Positions 36,901 to 47,296 of a DNA stretch of 64,000 nucleotides are shown here, one piece after another. Every line of letters starts with the position of its first letter. Position 1 is the first letter of the stretch. The stretch lies in NCBI GenBank assembly GCA_027625915.1, contig JANTQA010000060.1, forward strand, positions 1,178,001 through 1,242,000. The letters are read 5' to 3'. Origin of the DNA: Anaeramoeba flamelloides (Eukaryota; Metamonada; Anaeramoebidae). The translations under genes and the position numbers were made by a program. The notes beneath the pieces are model-generated. The model searched no databases and was not told the origin of the DNA. It saw only the letters and a list, made by a program, of their open reading frames with translations.

Positions 36901-38142
36901 AATCTCATATCTCAATTTTTAGAACAACTCAAGAGAAAGAACATTTTGTAGTATAACCAATTTTACAAAGTTTTTTAACATTTAAAAGAATAAAATGCTT
37001 TCTTCAAAGCTTGTGTAAAAAAATTTGTAAAATGGATAATGAAGTGAAAATTTTCAGATATTTATTGGAATTTATCAGTATTTGAAATGGAAATTATGAA
37101 ATTTTAAAAACAGATTTCAGTTGGTTGTATCTTTGAAGGTGTCAAATTGTTGAAAATTGTTTGAATTGTGAAAATTTAACATTTTTTTGAAAAAGAAATT
37201 CTCAGCATGTAAATTTTGACTGAGATTTTGGAACTCTTTCAAGAACGTTTTTATCAACAATTTCACTCTTTTAACCTGGAAAAAATAGTCCTTAAATTTA
37301 TTCTTCTTTTAAAAATAATTTCCAATATTTTCCCTTAAAATGAATTTGACAATAAAAGACAATTTTTTTTTCAAATGAAAAACTGGTTAATTTTCAAAAA
37401 TAAATCAGTAACAAATCACAATTAAGATTTGCTTTGGAATTTGTGAAGGAAAAATAAACATCTGAAAATCAAAAAGGTTAACAACACCCAAATTTTATGG
37501 AAAGTAATACCGAAGCTTAATTGTTGTGAAGAATTTTCATTTTTCTTCAAAAAGAGAAAAAAAAAAATCAATCAAGAATGAGAAAGTAAAAAACAAATTA
37601 TCGACTTTTTTTGGTTTTAGTGAAAAATATCCCAAAAAATGGCGACCTCTGGAAAAAAAATAACTGAATAAAAAAAGAAAAGATTACAATAATGGAGCAA
37701 CAAGAAATTTCAGTGTGTAACCACCTAAATGAAGAACAAGGTTGTTTGTTATTTTTATTGTGGGGATATCTTTGCGGTTATGAATTTCTTCAAAATGCAC
37801 CAGAACCTGAGGCGATCCGACGATTGTGATGTCTGGGAATATTTTGTAAAACTTTTCAAAGTAGTCGACCAAAACGTGATCAGGTTCACTATGGTGAAGG
37901 ATTAAATAGTCAATTTTCATTCTTTCTTTAGGAAGAACAGATTTAATCTTTGTAATTAATTGGTTGAAGGATTTTTCATCGTCCTTGACAAGCTCTAAAA
38001 GTGCTGTTTTTCTTTCACCTTGCAACAAGTAGCTATTGTAACTTGTTCCTCTTGTAAGTGGCATCACAGAATCAAACAGTGTTCGTTCTGGATCAAACGC
38101 ACCAACATACGAAAGATTTTTTTGAATTGTTTTTGCTTTCAT
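30950..38142 (-). CDS. Flavodiiron-flavodoxin-rubredoxin-NAD(P)H:rubredoxin oxidoreductase-RGS fusion, two exons
   Basis: 1215 residues from exon 1 (38142-37688) and exon 2 (34142-30950), joined across a 3545 nt GT-AG intron (GTAATC ... AAAAG) that splits the Leu codon of LLHWPD. Domains: (a) metallo-beta-lactamase-like diiron domain about 1-255, all six ligands visible: H84, E86, D88 in HSEPDH, H153, D172 (18 residues between, as in the family) and H236; (b) flavodoxin (FMN) about 264-412; (c) Asn-rich linker about 442-472; (d) rubredoxin, Cys 487, 490, 504, 507, with a short spacing between pairs; (e) FAD/NAD(P)H reductase about 541-1000, with GASAGG, GCGPLGLE (from 732) and ACGDCIEY (from 887); (f) RGS domain about 1077-1190 (SEENIEFWNEVEQF, SPKQINID, DSFPRF). 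Known biochemistry: NAD(P)H to FAD to rubredoxin to FMN to diiron, reducing O2 or NO. RGS domains accelerate GTP hydrolysis by G-alpha. Their coupling is inference. No targeting peptide is evident, so it is probably cytosolic. Confidence 0.93.
34330..35040. repeat. Family D cluster, long form, in the fusion-gene intron
   Basis: Modules GTTTATTTGGAAATTCAATA, AACCTAGAACACTTCACAG and CTCTACGGAACTTCCCTAAT, then the tail AATAATATCAAAGATATTAT also seen at 19310-19330. Confidence 0.65.
35041..36034. other. Fusion-gene intron, nothing recognised
   Basis: A/T-rich intronic DNA with two poly-T tracts and no shared repeat or exon-like frame that I can support. Confidence 0.45.
36165..36665 (+). mobile_element. 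Family F element
   Basis: Begins near AAAGGGGCCCAGTTGTCGG and contains CAGATCGGTAGTCAC, TTTCTATTGGAATTTTATTT and AATTGATTCTTGAAAAAAAT. Shares this order with 52110-52615 and, inverted, with 3105-3600. Confidence 0.65.
36846..37095. mobile_element. Family H: about 250 bp TIR element
   Basis: ATACTGATAAATTCAAAGAT at the left pairs with TTGGAATTTATCAGTAT at the right. Shared with 45325-45595 and, more weakly, 58088-58335. Flanking TA is present at the left. Confidence 0.65.
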
Positions 38143-39518
38143 CCTATTTTAATATTTTGAAAGAAACGAATTGAGATAGCAAAACCACGTTAAAAGAATG
38201 TTAAAGATACAAGTGATTTTTGAAAAAAGTTGGTCCAAAGAGAAAAATTCAAACTTGTTTTGGAAAATATGAAAAAAAAATGATTAATATACTTGTTTTA
38301 CTCACAACACCAAATTTTTCCAAAAGTATTTATTTTTATGATGTAAACCAAACTTTTTAAGACCTATTTTTCAATTTGTTTGGCGGAAAGACGATGAAAG
38401 TTCAACTTTTTTCTTTAAATCACAATAATTAATTAAAAGTTGAAATTTTTAAATTCAGAAAGTTTAAAATTGATTACCAAGATCTTTTTGATATTGTTAA
38501 CATAAACTGAACTTTTAGAATTATCTTTGATTTTAATTGTTAAAAATAAACCTAAGAAGGGAATTTATTTCAAATTAATTGAGGAATAAAATGAGAAAAG
38601 TGATTGCAATAAGTTAAAACTTTTTTTGAAAAAAAGTACTTTTCCAACACTTCAACCTCTATGCCTGATTTCTGGTTGACTCCTGACTTTTAGAAAAGAG
38701 AAAATCGGAAAAATAATTTCTAATTATTGACTTTTTTTCAAGAAAGTACCTTCCAAACAAATTAATTCCAAACTAGTAAAAGTATTTTCCAAAATTGTAT
38801 GAAAATATCAAAATACCATTAAACTGTGATACACACCAATTAAGTATGGTTTTCAGGCCTTTTTTGTTCCAGTTATTATGCTTTTTTTGTTAAATAAAAA
38901 ATTTTCAAATACAGTCATTTCCAAAAAGTGAAAACTGTTTGAGAATCAAAACTTTTCAAAAGTTTTGTGTTTTAATAAAGTGTGGACTTTTTTTTTTTTA
39001 AAACTTTTCATTCATAACTTTTAAGTTTTAATAAAGTGTGGACTAAAGAAGTTTCAAGACGTCTTCTTCCCAGACCAATAACTGTCAACAGATTCCAAAG
39101 TATTCTGTAAATCCAATTTGAGAAGCTTTTCTAGAAAAAAATTTCAATTAGATCTTGAGTTTCTTGTGAAACTTAAAACTCACACAATAGCCAGAATTGA
39201 ACATGGAAGTATTCCCTAACGAAAAAAAAAATATATTTGAAACAAAACATTTTGTAACTGATCTTCAATTCCCCATTTCTAACTAAAACACTTTGAGCCA
39301 AAAAACCCAATTTACTAATCTTATGTCAACCAATAACAACCTTTTTGACACCAATAAAATTTTGGTTTTCTATTGAGACTTTTAGAAAACCTTTCTCCCA
39401 AAACAATAAATTGTGGATCTTCAATTTCTTGACTCAATTGAAATTTTGTTTTGGTATACAACCATTTTTAACAATTCCAAAGCCACTTTTCAAAAAAAAA
39501 CTTTCAATAACTGTTGAC

Positions 39519-39970
39519 AGAAAAATGTTAGACACAGAAAAATGGTTGAACACCATTTTTAATTGGGAACATTAGTCAAATTGACAATCCAAATCCTATT
39601 GATAACTAGGTGAATTTTATATAAATCCAGGTTTAAATGTGTTACAAGTTCATTAATCTGTGGTTTGTGTAGAATACTCATTTGAATGGTTGATAACTTA
39701 AGTAGATCATGATATTTTAACAAAAATCCAAGTTGTAGTAAAGTTTACTATTAATTCTGAAAATGGTAATTTTTAAACTTGCTTTAGATTATAAGAGATA
39801 AGGTTTTGGAAAAGTAGAGTTACATTAATCATTATTCTAATAAGTAGATTATTGTTATTTTCTTTAGTTATTTCACAAATGATTGAAATTAAAAATCATT
39901 TTCAGTATTTTTCCCAATTAAAATTACTTTCCGACTATTTTTCTCTTTCCAACATTTTTCTCTCTACAAT
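39519..39970. mobile_element. Family J element, inverted relative to 262-716
   Basis: GACAGAAAAATGTTAGACAC...ACCATTTTTAATTGGGAACA at the left, inverse at the right (CCAACATTTTTCTCTC). Interior matches 262-716 in reverse complement throughout (TTTAAACTTGCTTTAGA, GTTTACTATTAATTCT). Confidence 0.72.
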
Positions 39971-40490
39971 AAACACTACTTGAGTATTTCCCATATTCCC
40001 TCAAAACAAGAAGTTTTTTGGGTTCCCAATTGCCTAATTCAAAGACACCCTGGATATTCTTAAATATTCAATATTCGAAATATCGCCTGTTCAATTCAAA
40101 TTTCTTCCACTAAAAATCATTTTTTGAAATAAGAGAGTCAATTAAAAAAGCCACTTTCAGCTAAACTAATAATAATTTCCATCCAATTTTAGCCCTTTCG
40201 AAATCAAACCAATTCTGTTTGGATTTATTGTTGTTTATTAAAAAAAAAAACAAATTCAAAAAAAAACAAATATTATGAGATCCTCTTTGTTAATTTGAAA
40301 AAATTAAAAAAAAAAAAAAACGAAGTTGAAGAAAATTTCGAAACAATATTGAAAATTGATTTCAAAACTTGTTTTTTAAAATAATTATTTTTTGATTTTT
40401 TTTTCTTATTTGGCTTACTACATTACAAACTAAAACAAACCAAATCAATTATAATAAACAATTCATTCCTGCCCAAAATAATTCCCAAAA

Positions 40491-40689
40491 TACAGCCAGT
40501 TCGACTTTTAAGGCACAAACTTTCAACGAATATTAAGATACAAAAAAATCTCAAATTAAGGCACAAAATTTGTAATTTTTTTTGACAATTTATTTTTACT
40601 AGAATTTGAATTTTGTGCCTTAATTTGAGATTTTTTTTGTGCCTTAAATTTCGTAGAAAGTTTGTGCCTTAAAAGTGAAACTGGCTGTA
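40491..40689. mobile_element. Family A foldback MITE
   Basis: TACAGCCAGTTCGACTTTTA ... AAAAGTGAAACTGGCTGTA. Arms pair almost throughout, among the best-kept copies. Confidence 0.82.
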
Positions 40690-40727
40690 GTGGTATAACT
40701 ACGCAATGTTTCTAACTTTCTCCCTTG

Positions 40728-41036
40728 CAAAACTTGAGCCCATTGTAAAAATATTGGTGAACTTCAGAAATAAAAGAAACAAAAAATGGTAATAAAACAG
40801 TGTATAAGCGAGAAATAGTATTCTTTAAATAAATTTTAAAAGGGGGTTATGAAGATATTGAAAGATTTAAATGTGAATTCCTGATGATAAAAATAAAGAA
40901 AAAGATTATTTTTTGAATTTTTTATAAGAAAAAATTTTTATCTTTTAAATCTTTAGAAATAAAAGCATTTATTATTATTTAACGATTTAGATTAATCAAA
41001 GATCAATAGACAAAATCCACTTTCAATTCGAACCAA

Positions 41037-41071
<35 letters not shown>

Positions 41072-41175
41072 CTACCTATCAGCAAAATACAGATGTCTGG
41101 AAAAAAAACCACTGTTTAAATTTTGATAATAGGATAAAGATTGTTGAAACAAGTTATTTCCATCATTTTGTTATT
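40728..41175. mobile_element. Family L TIR element, decayed
   Basis: Aligns with 15880-16340 (AGAAATAAAAGAAACAAA, TTCTTTAAATAAATTTTAAA, AAGATTGTTGAAAC). Contains a (TA)14-like array at 41041-41068. Confidence 0.6.
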
Positions 41176-42214
41176 TTTTTTTTTTTTTCAAAGCATTGTA
41201 ATGTTAATTTTGTTTTTTATCAAAAAAAACAAGTTCTTTAGATTTTAACAGGTACGTGTGGGGAACCATTGTGTTGAAAAAATAAACTTCTTCAAAAAAC
41301 AGAAAACAATTCAAAGTATTATAAATAAAAGAAAATTTTTGATCCAATTCCCTATTTAATCAACTCTCAAAATCTTTTTTTCAAAAAATTTACATTTTCA
41401 GAAGAAAAAGAACCTCAAAGAAAATTTAAAATCCAAAGGTAAAAAAAACAGAATAGAAGACTTCACCCCAAGACAAGGAAAATTTTTTCAAAAAAAAAAA
41501 CCTAAATTTTGTATTTTTGAAATACACTCATATAATAAACATTATTATAGATAACAATTTTCAAAAAGGTTTACAACTTTAATAGATATTAATTCGAATT
41601 GAAAAAAAATGAAATTTTTAAGTAATATTTTTTTCATTTTTAATTGGAAAATTTTTGAATTTTTTAATTGACTTAGTAGAGAGATAATTTTCAGGTATTT
41701 TTTTAATAGTCTAAAAAGAAACATATTTTTCAATTTTAAAATAGCACAAAATATTCCAATCAAAAGATATCGCTAAATTAAATTGAAAATCTGATTTTTA
41801 TCTGTTTTTGGAATATTTTTTATCATTTTATTTTTGTCTAGGTTTGAGTTATTATATACATTCCCAATTGATTTCTGCAGATTAATTTAGCATTTATTCT
41901 TTTTTATATCTTAATTTCCAATCAAAAATTAATTCATTTCAACTTTTTTCATTAAAAAAATACACCTAAAAATAAGTGTTTTTTTCAAAAGTCAGGTATT
42001 TTGAAAAGGGGGGTATTCAGATTTTCATGAGTTTAATAGCTATCCTTTTTTTATTTACATAAAATTATGATTAATTTGAAAAAATAATTTATAAAAGAAG
42101 TATAACTGAAATCCAAGGTGTATATTTTTGGCTAACTTTAATTTTCGGTATTTAAATTTTCCTTGTAGTGTATTAAAATAAAAAAATATAACAACTTTTT
42201 CAAACGTCGCCAAA

Positions 42215-42640
42215 GATAAGATTTATCTGAATCCAAGTCAGTGGGGGGTCTTATGAATTAAAACATCAATTAATTAGACTCTTTATCGCTTTAGATCCAG
42301 AAGAACTATAAAATTTCAAAATTCTGGGAAAAGGTAATTTGACAAGATCTGAAACTTACTTGGAAGATCGTAGTAAAACCCACAATCCAACCATATTAAT
42401 TCCAAGCCCATTTTTATAGAGTGGTTTATTGGAAACTAGACAATATTTCATTGAAAGAAACATTATTTTTGGGTTGTGTAAAACACTACCAACTTCCAAG
42501 TAAGTTTCAGATCTTGTCAAATTACCTTTTCCCAGAATTTTGAAATTTTATAGTTCTTCTGGATCTTAAGTGATAAAGAGTCTAATTAATTGATGATTTA
42601 ATTCGAAAGACCCATAAGATTTTCATTATCTTTGATCGTC
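42215..42640. mobile_element. Long foldback element, arms about 150 bp
   Basis: The left arm from about 42220 (GTCTTATGAATTAAAACATC ... AAACTTACTTGGAAG) is inverted almost base for base at about 42485-42625 (CTTCCAAGTAAGTTTCAGAT ... AGACCCATAAG), around a ~115 bp loop. It is the longest well-matched inverted repeat I see in the window. No protein coded. Confidence 0.75.
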
Positions 42641-43714
42641 CTTAAATCCTAAAAAACGGCATCTAATTTAAACAAACACTTACAAAATAACATCTAAATA
42701 CTGCCAAAAATAGCAAAAAAATACAAAAAAAATCAATTTCGAACAGACTATACCAGATATCAATTCAGAATCTGATCAAGTAAAATTTTAAAATTCCTAA
42801 AAATTGTAAATTAAAGTGTGCTTTTGCTTCTCAAGACAAAAAGTTCTTCCAGTTAAACAATATGTAGGACCACACTGCTCCGATTGACTTTATTTTAAAT
42901 ATTATTGAATTTTTTCTGATATTTAAAATTAATGGTTTAAAATTTACACACTCAACAAGAACCTATGTAGTACACATTGTATTTAAGAATTACCTCAAAT
43001 GCTAATAAATTTTTTCTTTTTTTTTTTCTTTGTCCAAAAATCCGCACACTTGTTTAAAAAAAATTTTTTTTTACTTGCAAAAAATCCCTTTCTTTTTTCC
43101 TTTCCATCCACAAAAAAAAAACAAAAATTATTAAAATTCAAATTGATGAGTGTTTGTTCACTTTCCTTACCTTTTGAATAACTGATTTTGAAGCAATCAA
43201 CAAAAAAAACAAAAAAAGTAACAAGCAAAAAAGAAAAAAGAAAATGCTTACTAATTCCCAGAATTGGTAACAATAAACAAAACGCCAACGTTTAACGTGT
43301 GTTTAGTTCAAATAGAGATCACTTAAATTTAATAATTACTCGCTCCACACAACAAAACAAAAGAACTGAAGAAATTTATTCCAATTTCAATTTTTTACAA
43401 CTACAAAAAACGAAACTCCATAGTCTTGACTACTTTTTATAAACAAATCAGAATTTGGAGTTTAAAATTTCCCATTTAAAAATTATGTAATAGACAACTT
43501 TTTGTAAAAATCCAGAAACGAAAAGGTGATTTTTTACATTGAAAAGTAATGAAATTTGCAAATTTTCAAAAGACTTCTTCTTTTTGAGTCATTAAAATAA
43601 TTTACTTTTTTTAAAATACCTCTTAACTTACTCACTCTTTTTATTTTAAATTCAATAATTTTTTTTTTTTTGTGATTTTCTTTTCATTCTTTGATCACTT
43701 ACCAACCAATTCTT

Positions 43715-46700
43715 ATGAACACCACAATGATAACATTTGAGTCAAAATTAGTTTTAATTTTTTCGTTTGCAACCTTCTGTTTTTGGATCTTTCTTGCAAT
43801 CAAAAACCTTTTGAAAAAAAAAAATTCAAATGGGTGTGTATTAACTGGCAAAGAAATTAAAAAAGCAATTAGCAAAGGGGAAATTGGCATTACAAGCAAA
43901 AAAGAAAAAGTTGATCTCGATTCTCTTATTGGGTGTGCTTCGATCGACTTAACACTAGGCACCGAATTCAGGAAATACACAGAGAACAAGAAACCTATCG
44001 AAATTCGTGAAAAGACCAATTACCAAGACTTCACCGAACTCATCACATTGTCTGATAAAAAACCTTATCTTGAAATTGCACCTCATGAATCTTGCTTAGG
44101 CATCACCGAAGAAAGTGTTTATGTTTCCAAAAATCTCAGTGGGATCATTTCTGGTCGATCAAGGTATTTACTTTCTCTTTTTTGATTTTCATTACTCTTT
44201 TAGCTTTTATTTTCTCACAGCTTTATGTAATTGTGATTATCACCTTTTTTTTTTAAGAATGAAATTTCTCTCATAAACCCCCAAACCTTGTCTTAAACCC
44301 CAAGATCTCTTCGGCTTTCAAATTAAGGACTATTCGAATTTTATGCTTTGTGGGGGTTGAAATAAAATACTATAAACAGAAAAAAATCTTTTAAAAGACA
44401 ATAAATTGAGGAAAAGTCAAAATATTGCAATTTTTGGGATTTTTTAGATTTTGCTGGAAAATCATTTATTGATCCAAAAACTTATTGAATTTCCCGTACA
44501 AAACAAGGCAAAACTAAAAAGCTATTTTTTTTTTTATTATTAAGAAAATGCAACTCCACTTTCTTTTCAAGTATATTTATACTCTCTCGCTACACTCTAA
44601 CATACTTGAAAAGAAAGTGTAGTGACATTTTCCTAATGAAATTTTTTTCTTCAAAATTTGTTGAGAATAATTTGGATTTGAGCATTCAATAAAATAAATA
44701 AGTAAAAAAAAAAAGTCAACAACCGACTTTTTAATTCAAAAACATCTCAGAAGTGATTGGAAAAGAAAAGTTTTGGGGAATAAATAACAACCCCATTAAC
44801 TAAATCAATACACTTAGCTTTTTAATACCCAACCAAACAAAATTACCCCAAAAAAAATTCAGCATCAAATAAGTCAATTTAGATACACCAATGAAGAAAG
44901 CAAGGAATTCTTTATTTTTTCAAGAATACTATCAAGATTTGTGAAGAGAAAATAACAAAGATGTTAAATTCAACCTAAAAATGGCTTTTCCAAACTCAAA
45001 ATTTTCCAAAAAAAACCTAAATTTTTCATATTAGCCAGATCCCGTAGATCAAGTTTCTTTTAAGTCTATAAATATGTTACTAGGTGGAAAAATAGTATTC
45101 ACTAACCATAAAATTCGGATAATCCTTAATTATTTTTAAACAAATCAAAGGGGTTTCCACAAGAAGAGTATCAACAACAAACTAATTTCTTCAAAATTTG
45201 TCTTATTCTCAAATCTCTCTAACCATCCTAAAAAAATTGTAAAATCGGTTTTCATTCCAACATTGTAGTAAAAGTTCTCATTTCCCAATATTATTCTTCT
45301 TATTTTTGACTGATCAATAAAGATACTGATAAATTCAAAAAAATCACAAACAATTTTTAGTTCAATTTCCATTTTCGTTTAAATCTTGTAAACTCTCCTT
45401 TTAAAGCATTCCATTTAAAACAGTTCTTGAAAAAGAATTTTTTGAAGGGCCAACTAATTTACAATGTTTCTTAACGTTTCAACGAATGAAATGCTTTAAA
45501 TCAAAGCCAAAGTAAAAAATTTTACAAAATGAAAATGAAAATGAAAAATGAACTAAAAATTTTCAAACATCTATTTGAATTTATCAGTATTTGAAACTGA
45601 AATTACCTAAACTGGATTAATACCTATTACTAAACTCTTAAAGTTGGTTTCACATGAATAGGAAAACACAGTAACAAAAAACCTCAAAAAAGTCAATTTT
45701 ACTTAAAGTTGACAATTAAAATTCAAATTTGGAAAATTGAAGAGACTTAAATTTTTGATTTAATTTGATCTTTTGAATTCTATTTCATATCTAATAATCA
45801 ATCTAATTTTTGGACTTGGTTTTTATTTTAAAACAAACAAAAAAATAAGTAAAAAATTTTTAATAAATAAGAACTTTCATTACTATTTCCCAATTAAAAC
45901 CAATTTAACAATTTTTTTCGAAAATGGTAATATAAAAAAGAAAAGTTTATAGTTATTTAGTTGCTTCAAAAAATTGTGACCAAAAAGTTTTAAAAAGTAT
46001 CAATAAAATTGTCGTCAAACTTCAAAAGAGCTATTTACCAACCTCTACTCAAAACTTTTTTTAAAATAATTTTGAACAAAAATATTTTTAATACAAAGTT
46101 ATAAAAATTGGTCTATTGAAGTTTTTAATTCGTTTCGTTTTAGATATTCTTTTGTACACTTTTTTAAAACAACGATAAAACTGTTTGAAAAAAGAGATTC
46201 TGAAAAACTTTAAAAAAGTATTGTTCAAACTACTTAAAGAGTGAACATAATTAGGGATATTACTTGTATTTTTCGAATGGATCTCAATCAGAATAAATAT
46301 AAAGGTAAAAATTTATTAAATTAAAAAACAACGGTTTCTATCCCTTTTGAAATAAAAATAATTCACATTGCAAAGTAATCAATTTTAATTCTACTTTTAT
46401 CAGCCTATGTGTTTTTTCTAAATATACAGCATCATGACAAACAGTTTTGAATTGAAAAAAAAAGAAAAAAAAAAGCCAAAATACAAAGAATAGGGCTTTT
46501 ATCATACACTCAATTCTCTTGTGAAAGGGAAAAATTTTCACTTTTCTATTGCTCCACAATGCTCTTTATTTTGACATGGACCATATTTTGTAATCAAATT
46601 GGCACAAAAATAAACTTTTTTTGCTTTTGATCAATTAATGATCTTTGTAGAAAAATACCGATATTTTTATGTTTATTTATGAGGGGGGGCATATATGTGA

Positions 46701-47243
46701 GTATGAAAAATACCTATATTCTCTCATAACTCTTTCAAAACATACAACCTATTTCCAAATAATGTTGTTTTTTTTTTAAAGTCAAATCAATCTGCTTATT
46801 TATCATTTGCCTTTTCAAAATTATTATAAATTTTTTAATTATTTCTTGTATTTTGATTCAATAACAATCTAATTATTATTATTATTATTTACGAATTATA
46901 TTATTTTTTATTTAATTAAAAAGATTTGCGAGAGTAGGACTTTTTGTTCATTTTTGTGCGAATTTTATTCAACCTGGAATTGAAGCCCAACAAGTGTTAG
47001 AAATATTTAATGCATCCAATGTAAATTCTATTTTCCTTTTTTATTTTATTTTATTTTTCTATTCGATCTTAATTTCTTTTATAATTGACATGATTTAACA
47101 ATATTTTTCAAATCTAATAATTTAATAATTAATAGCACCCTCTTCGATTATATCCTGGTGAAAAAGTTTGTCAAGTAGTATTTCTTAAAATGTTTGGTGA
47201 AGGTGTTAATTATAATGGAAAATTTTATAAACAAAAACTCTAA
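43715..47243 (+). CDS. dCTP deaminase family protein with N-terminal membrane anchor, three exons
   Basis: 217 residues: exons 43715-44163, 46924-47020, 47136-47243, introns 2760 and 115 nt, both GT-AG and in frame. An upstream TTG in frame is not used as start; ATG 43715 is the first Met. Residues 11-29 are a hydrophobic segment followed by KNLLKKK, a signal-anchor pattern. From about 40 the protein follows dCTP deaminase/dUTPase-fold enzymes: CASIDLTLGTEF (74-85), GRSRFARVGLFVH (147-159, equivalent to the GRSSLAR active-site stretch with Ser149 and Arg153), FIQPGIEAQQVLEIFN (164-179) with Glu176 at the catalytic glutamate position, and HPLRLYPGEKVCQVVF near the end. The enzyme deaminates dCTP to dUTP for dTTP supply. 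The second Ser of GRSS is Arg here. Activity is inferred. Confidence 0.87.
44322..45136. mobile_element. Family E TIR element in dCTP deaminase intron 1
   Basis: TTAAGGACTATTCGAATTTT at the left pairs with AAAATTCGGATAATCCTTAA at the right. Inner hairpin ACTCCACTTTCTTTTCAAGTA with its inverse at 44545-44635. Related to 5264-5784. Confidence 0.72.
45325..45595. mobile_element. Family H TIR element in dCTP deaminase intron 1
   Basis: GATACTGATAAATTCAAA ... TTTGAATTTATCAGTATTTG, with interior matching 36846-37095 (AAAATGCTTT-like core, TTACAAAATG). Confidence 0.65.
45596..46923. other. Rest of dCTP deaminase intron 1, nothing recognised
   Basis: A/T-rich intronic DNA. A Phe-rich minus-strand frame near 46338-46559 shows no family resemblance. 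Confidence 0.45.
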
Positions 47244-47290
47244 CTTTTTATATACACATTTTTTTTTTCCTTTGATTTTTTTTTACCAAT

Positions 47291-47296
47291 AATAAA
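47291..47296 (+). terminator. Candidate polyadenylation signal of the dCTP deaminase gene
   Basis: AATAAA, 48 nt after the TAA stop, following a T-rich stretch. In DNA this AT-rich the word is common, so support is weak. Confidence 0.3.

Larger units (their letters stand above)
36035..37305. repeat. Family G repeat carrying nested F and H elements
   Basis: Matches 25183-25870 in blocks. Two blocks absent there correspond to family F (36165-36665) and family H (36846-37095), so both appear to have landed in G. Confidence 0.6.
38143..43714. other. Divergent intergenic region between the fusion gene and dCTP deaminase
   Basis: 5.6 kb that should contain both promoters. Recognised elements: J (39519-39970), A (40491-40689), L (40728-41175), a TA dinucleotide array (41041-41068) and a long foldback (42215-42640). 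A separate terminus-like word TACAGTCATTTCCAAAAAGTG occurs near 38910. No gene-like frame. Confidence 0.6.

Noticed and set aside
43691-43714. TTG start eight codons before the dCTP deaminase Met
   Set aside because: Nuclear eukaryotic genes normally start at ATG, and ATG 43715 directly precedes the hydrophobic segment.
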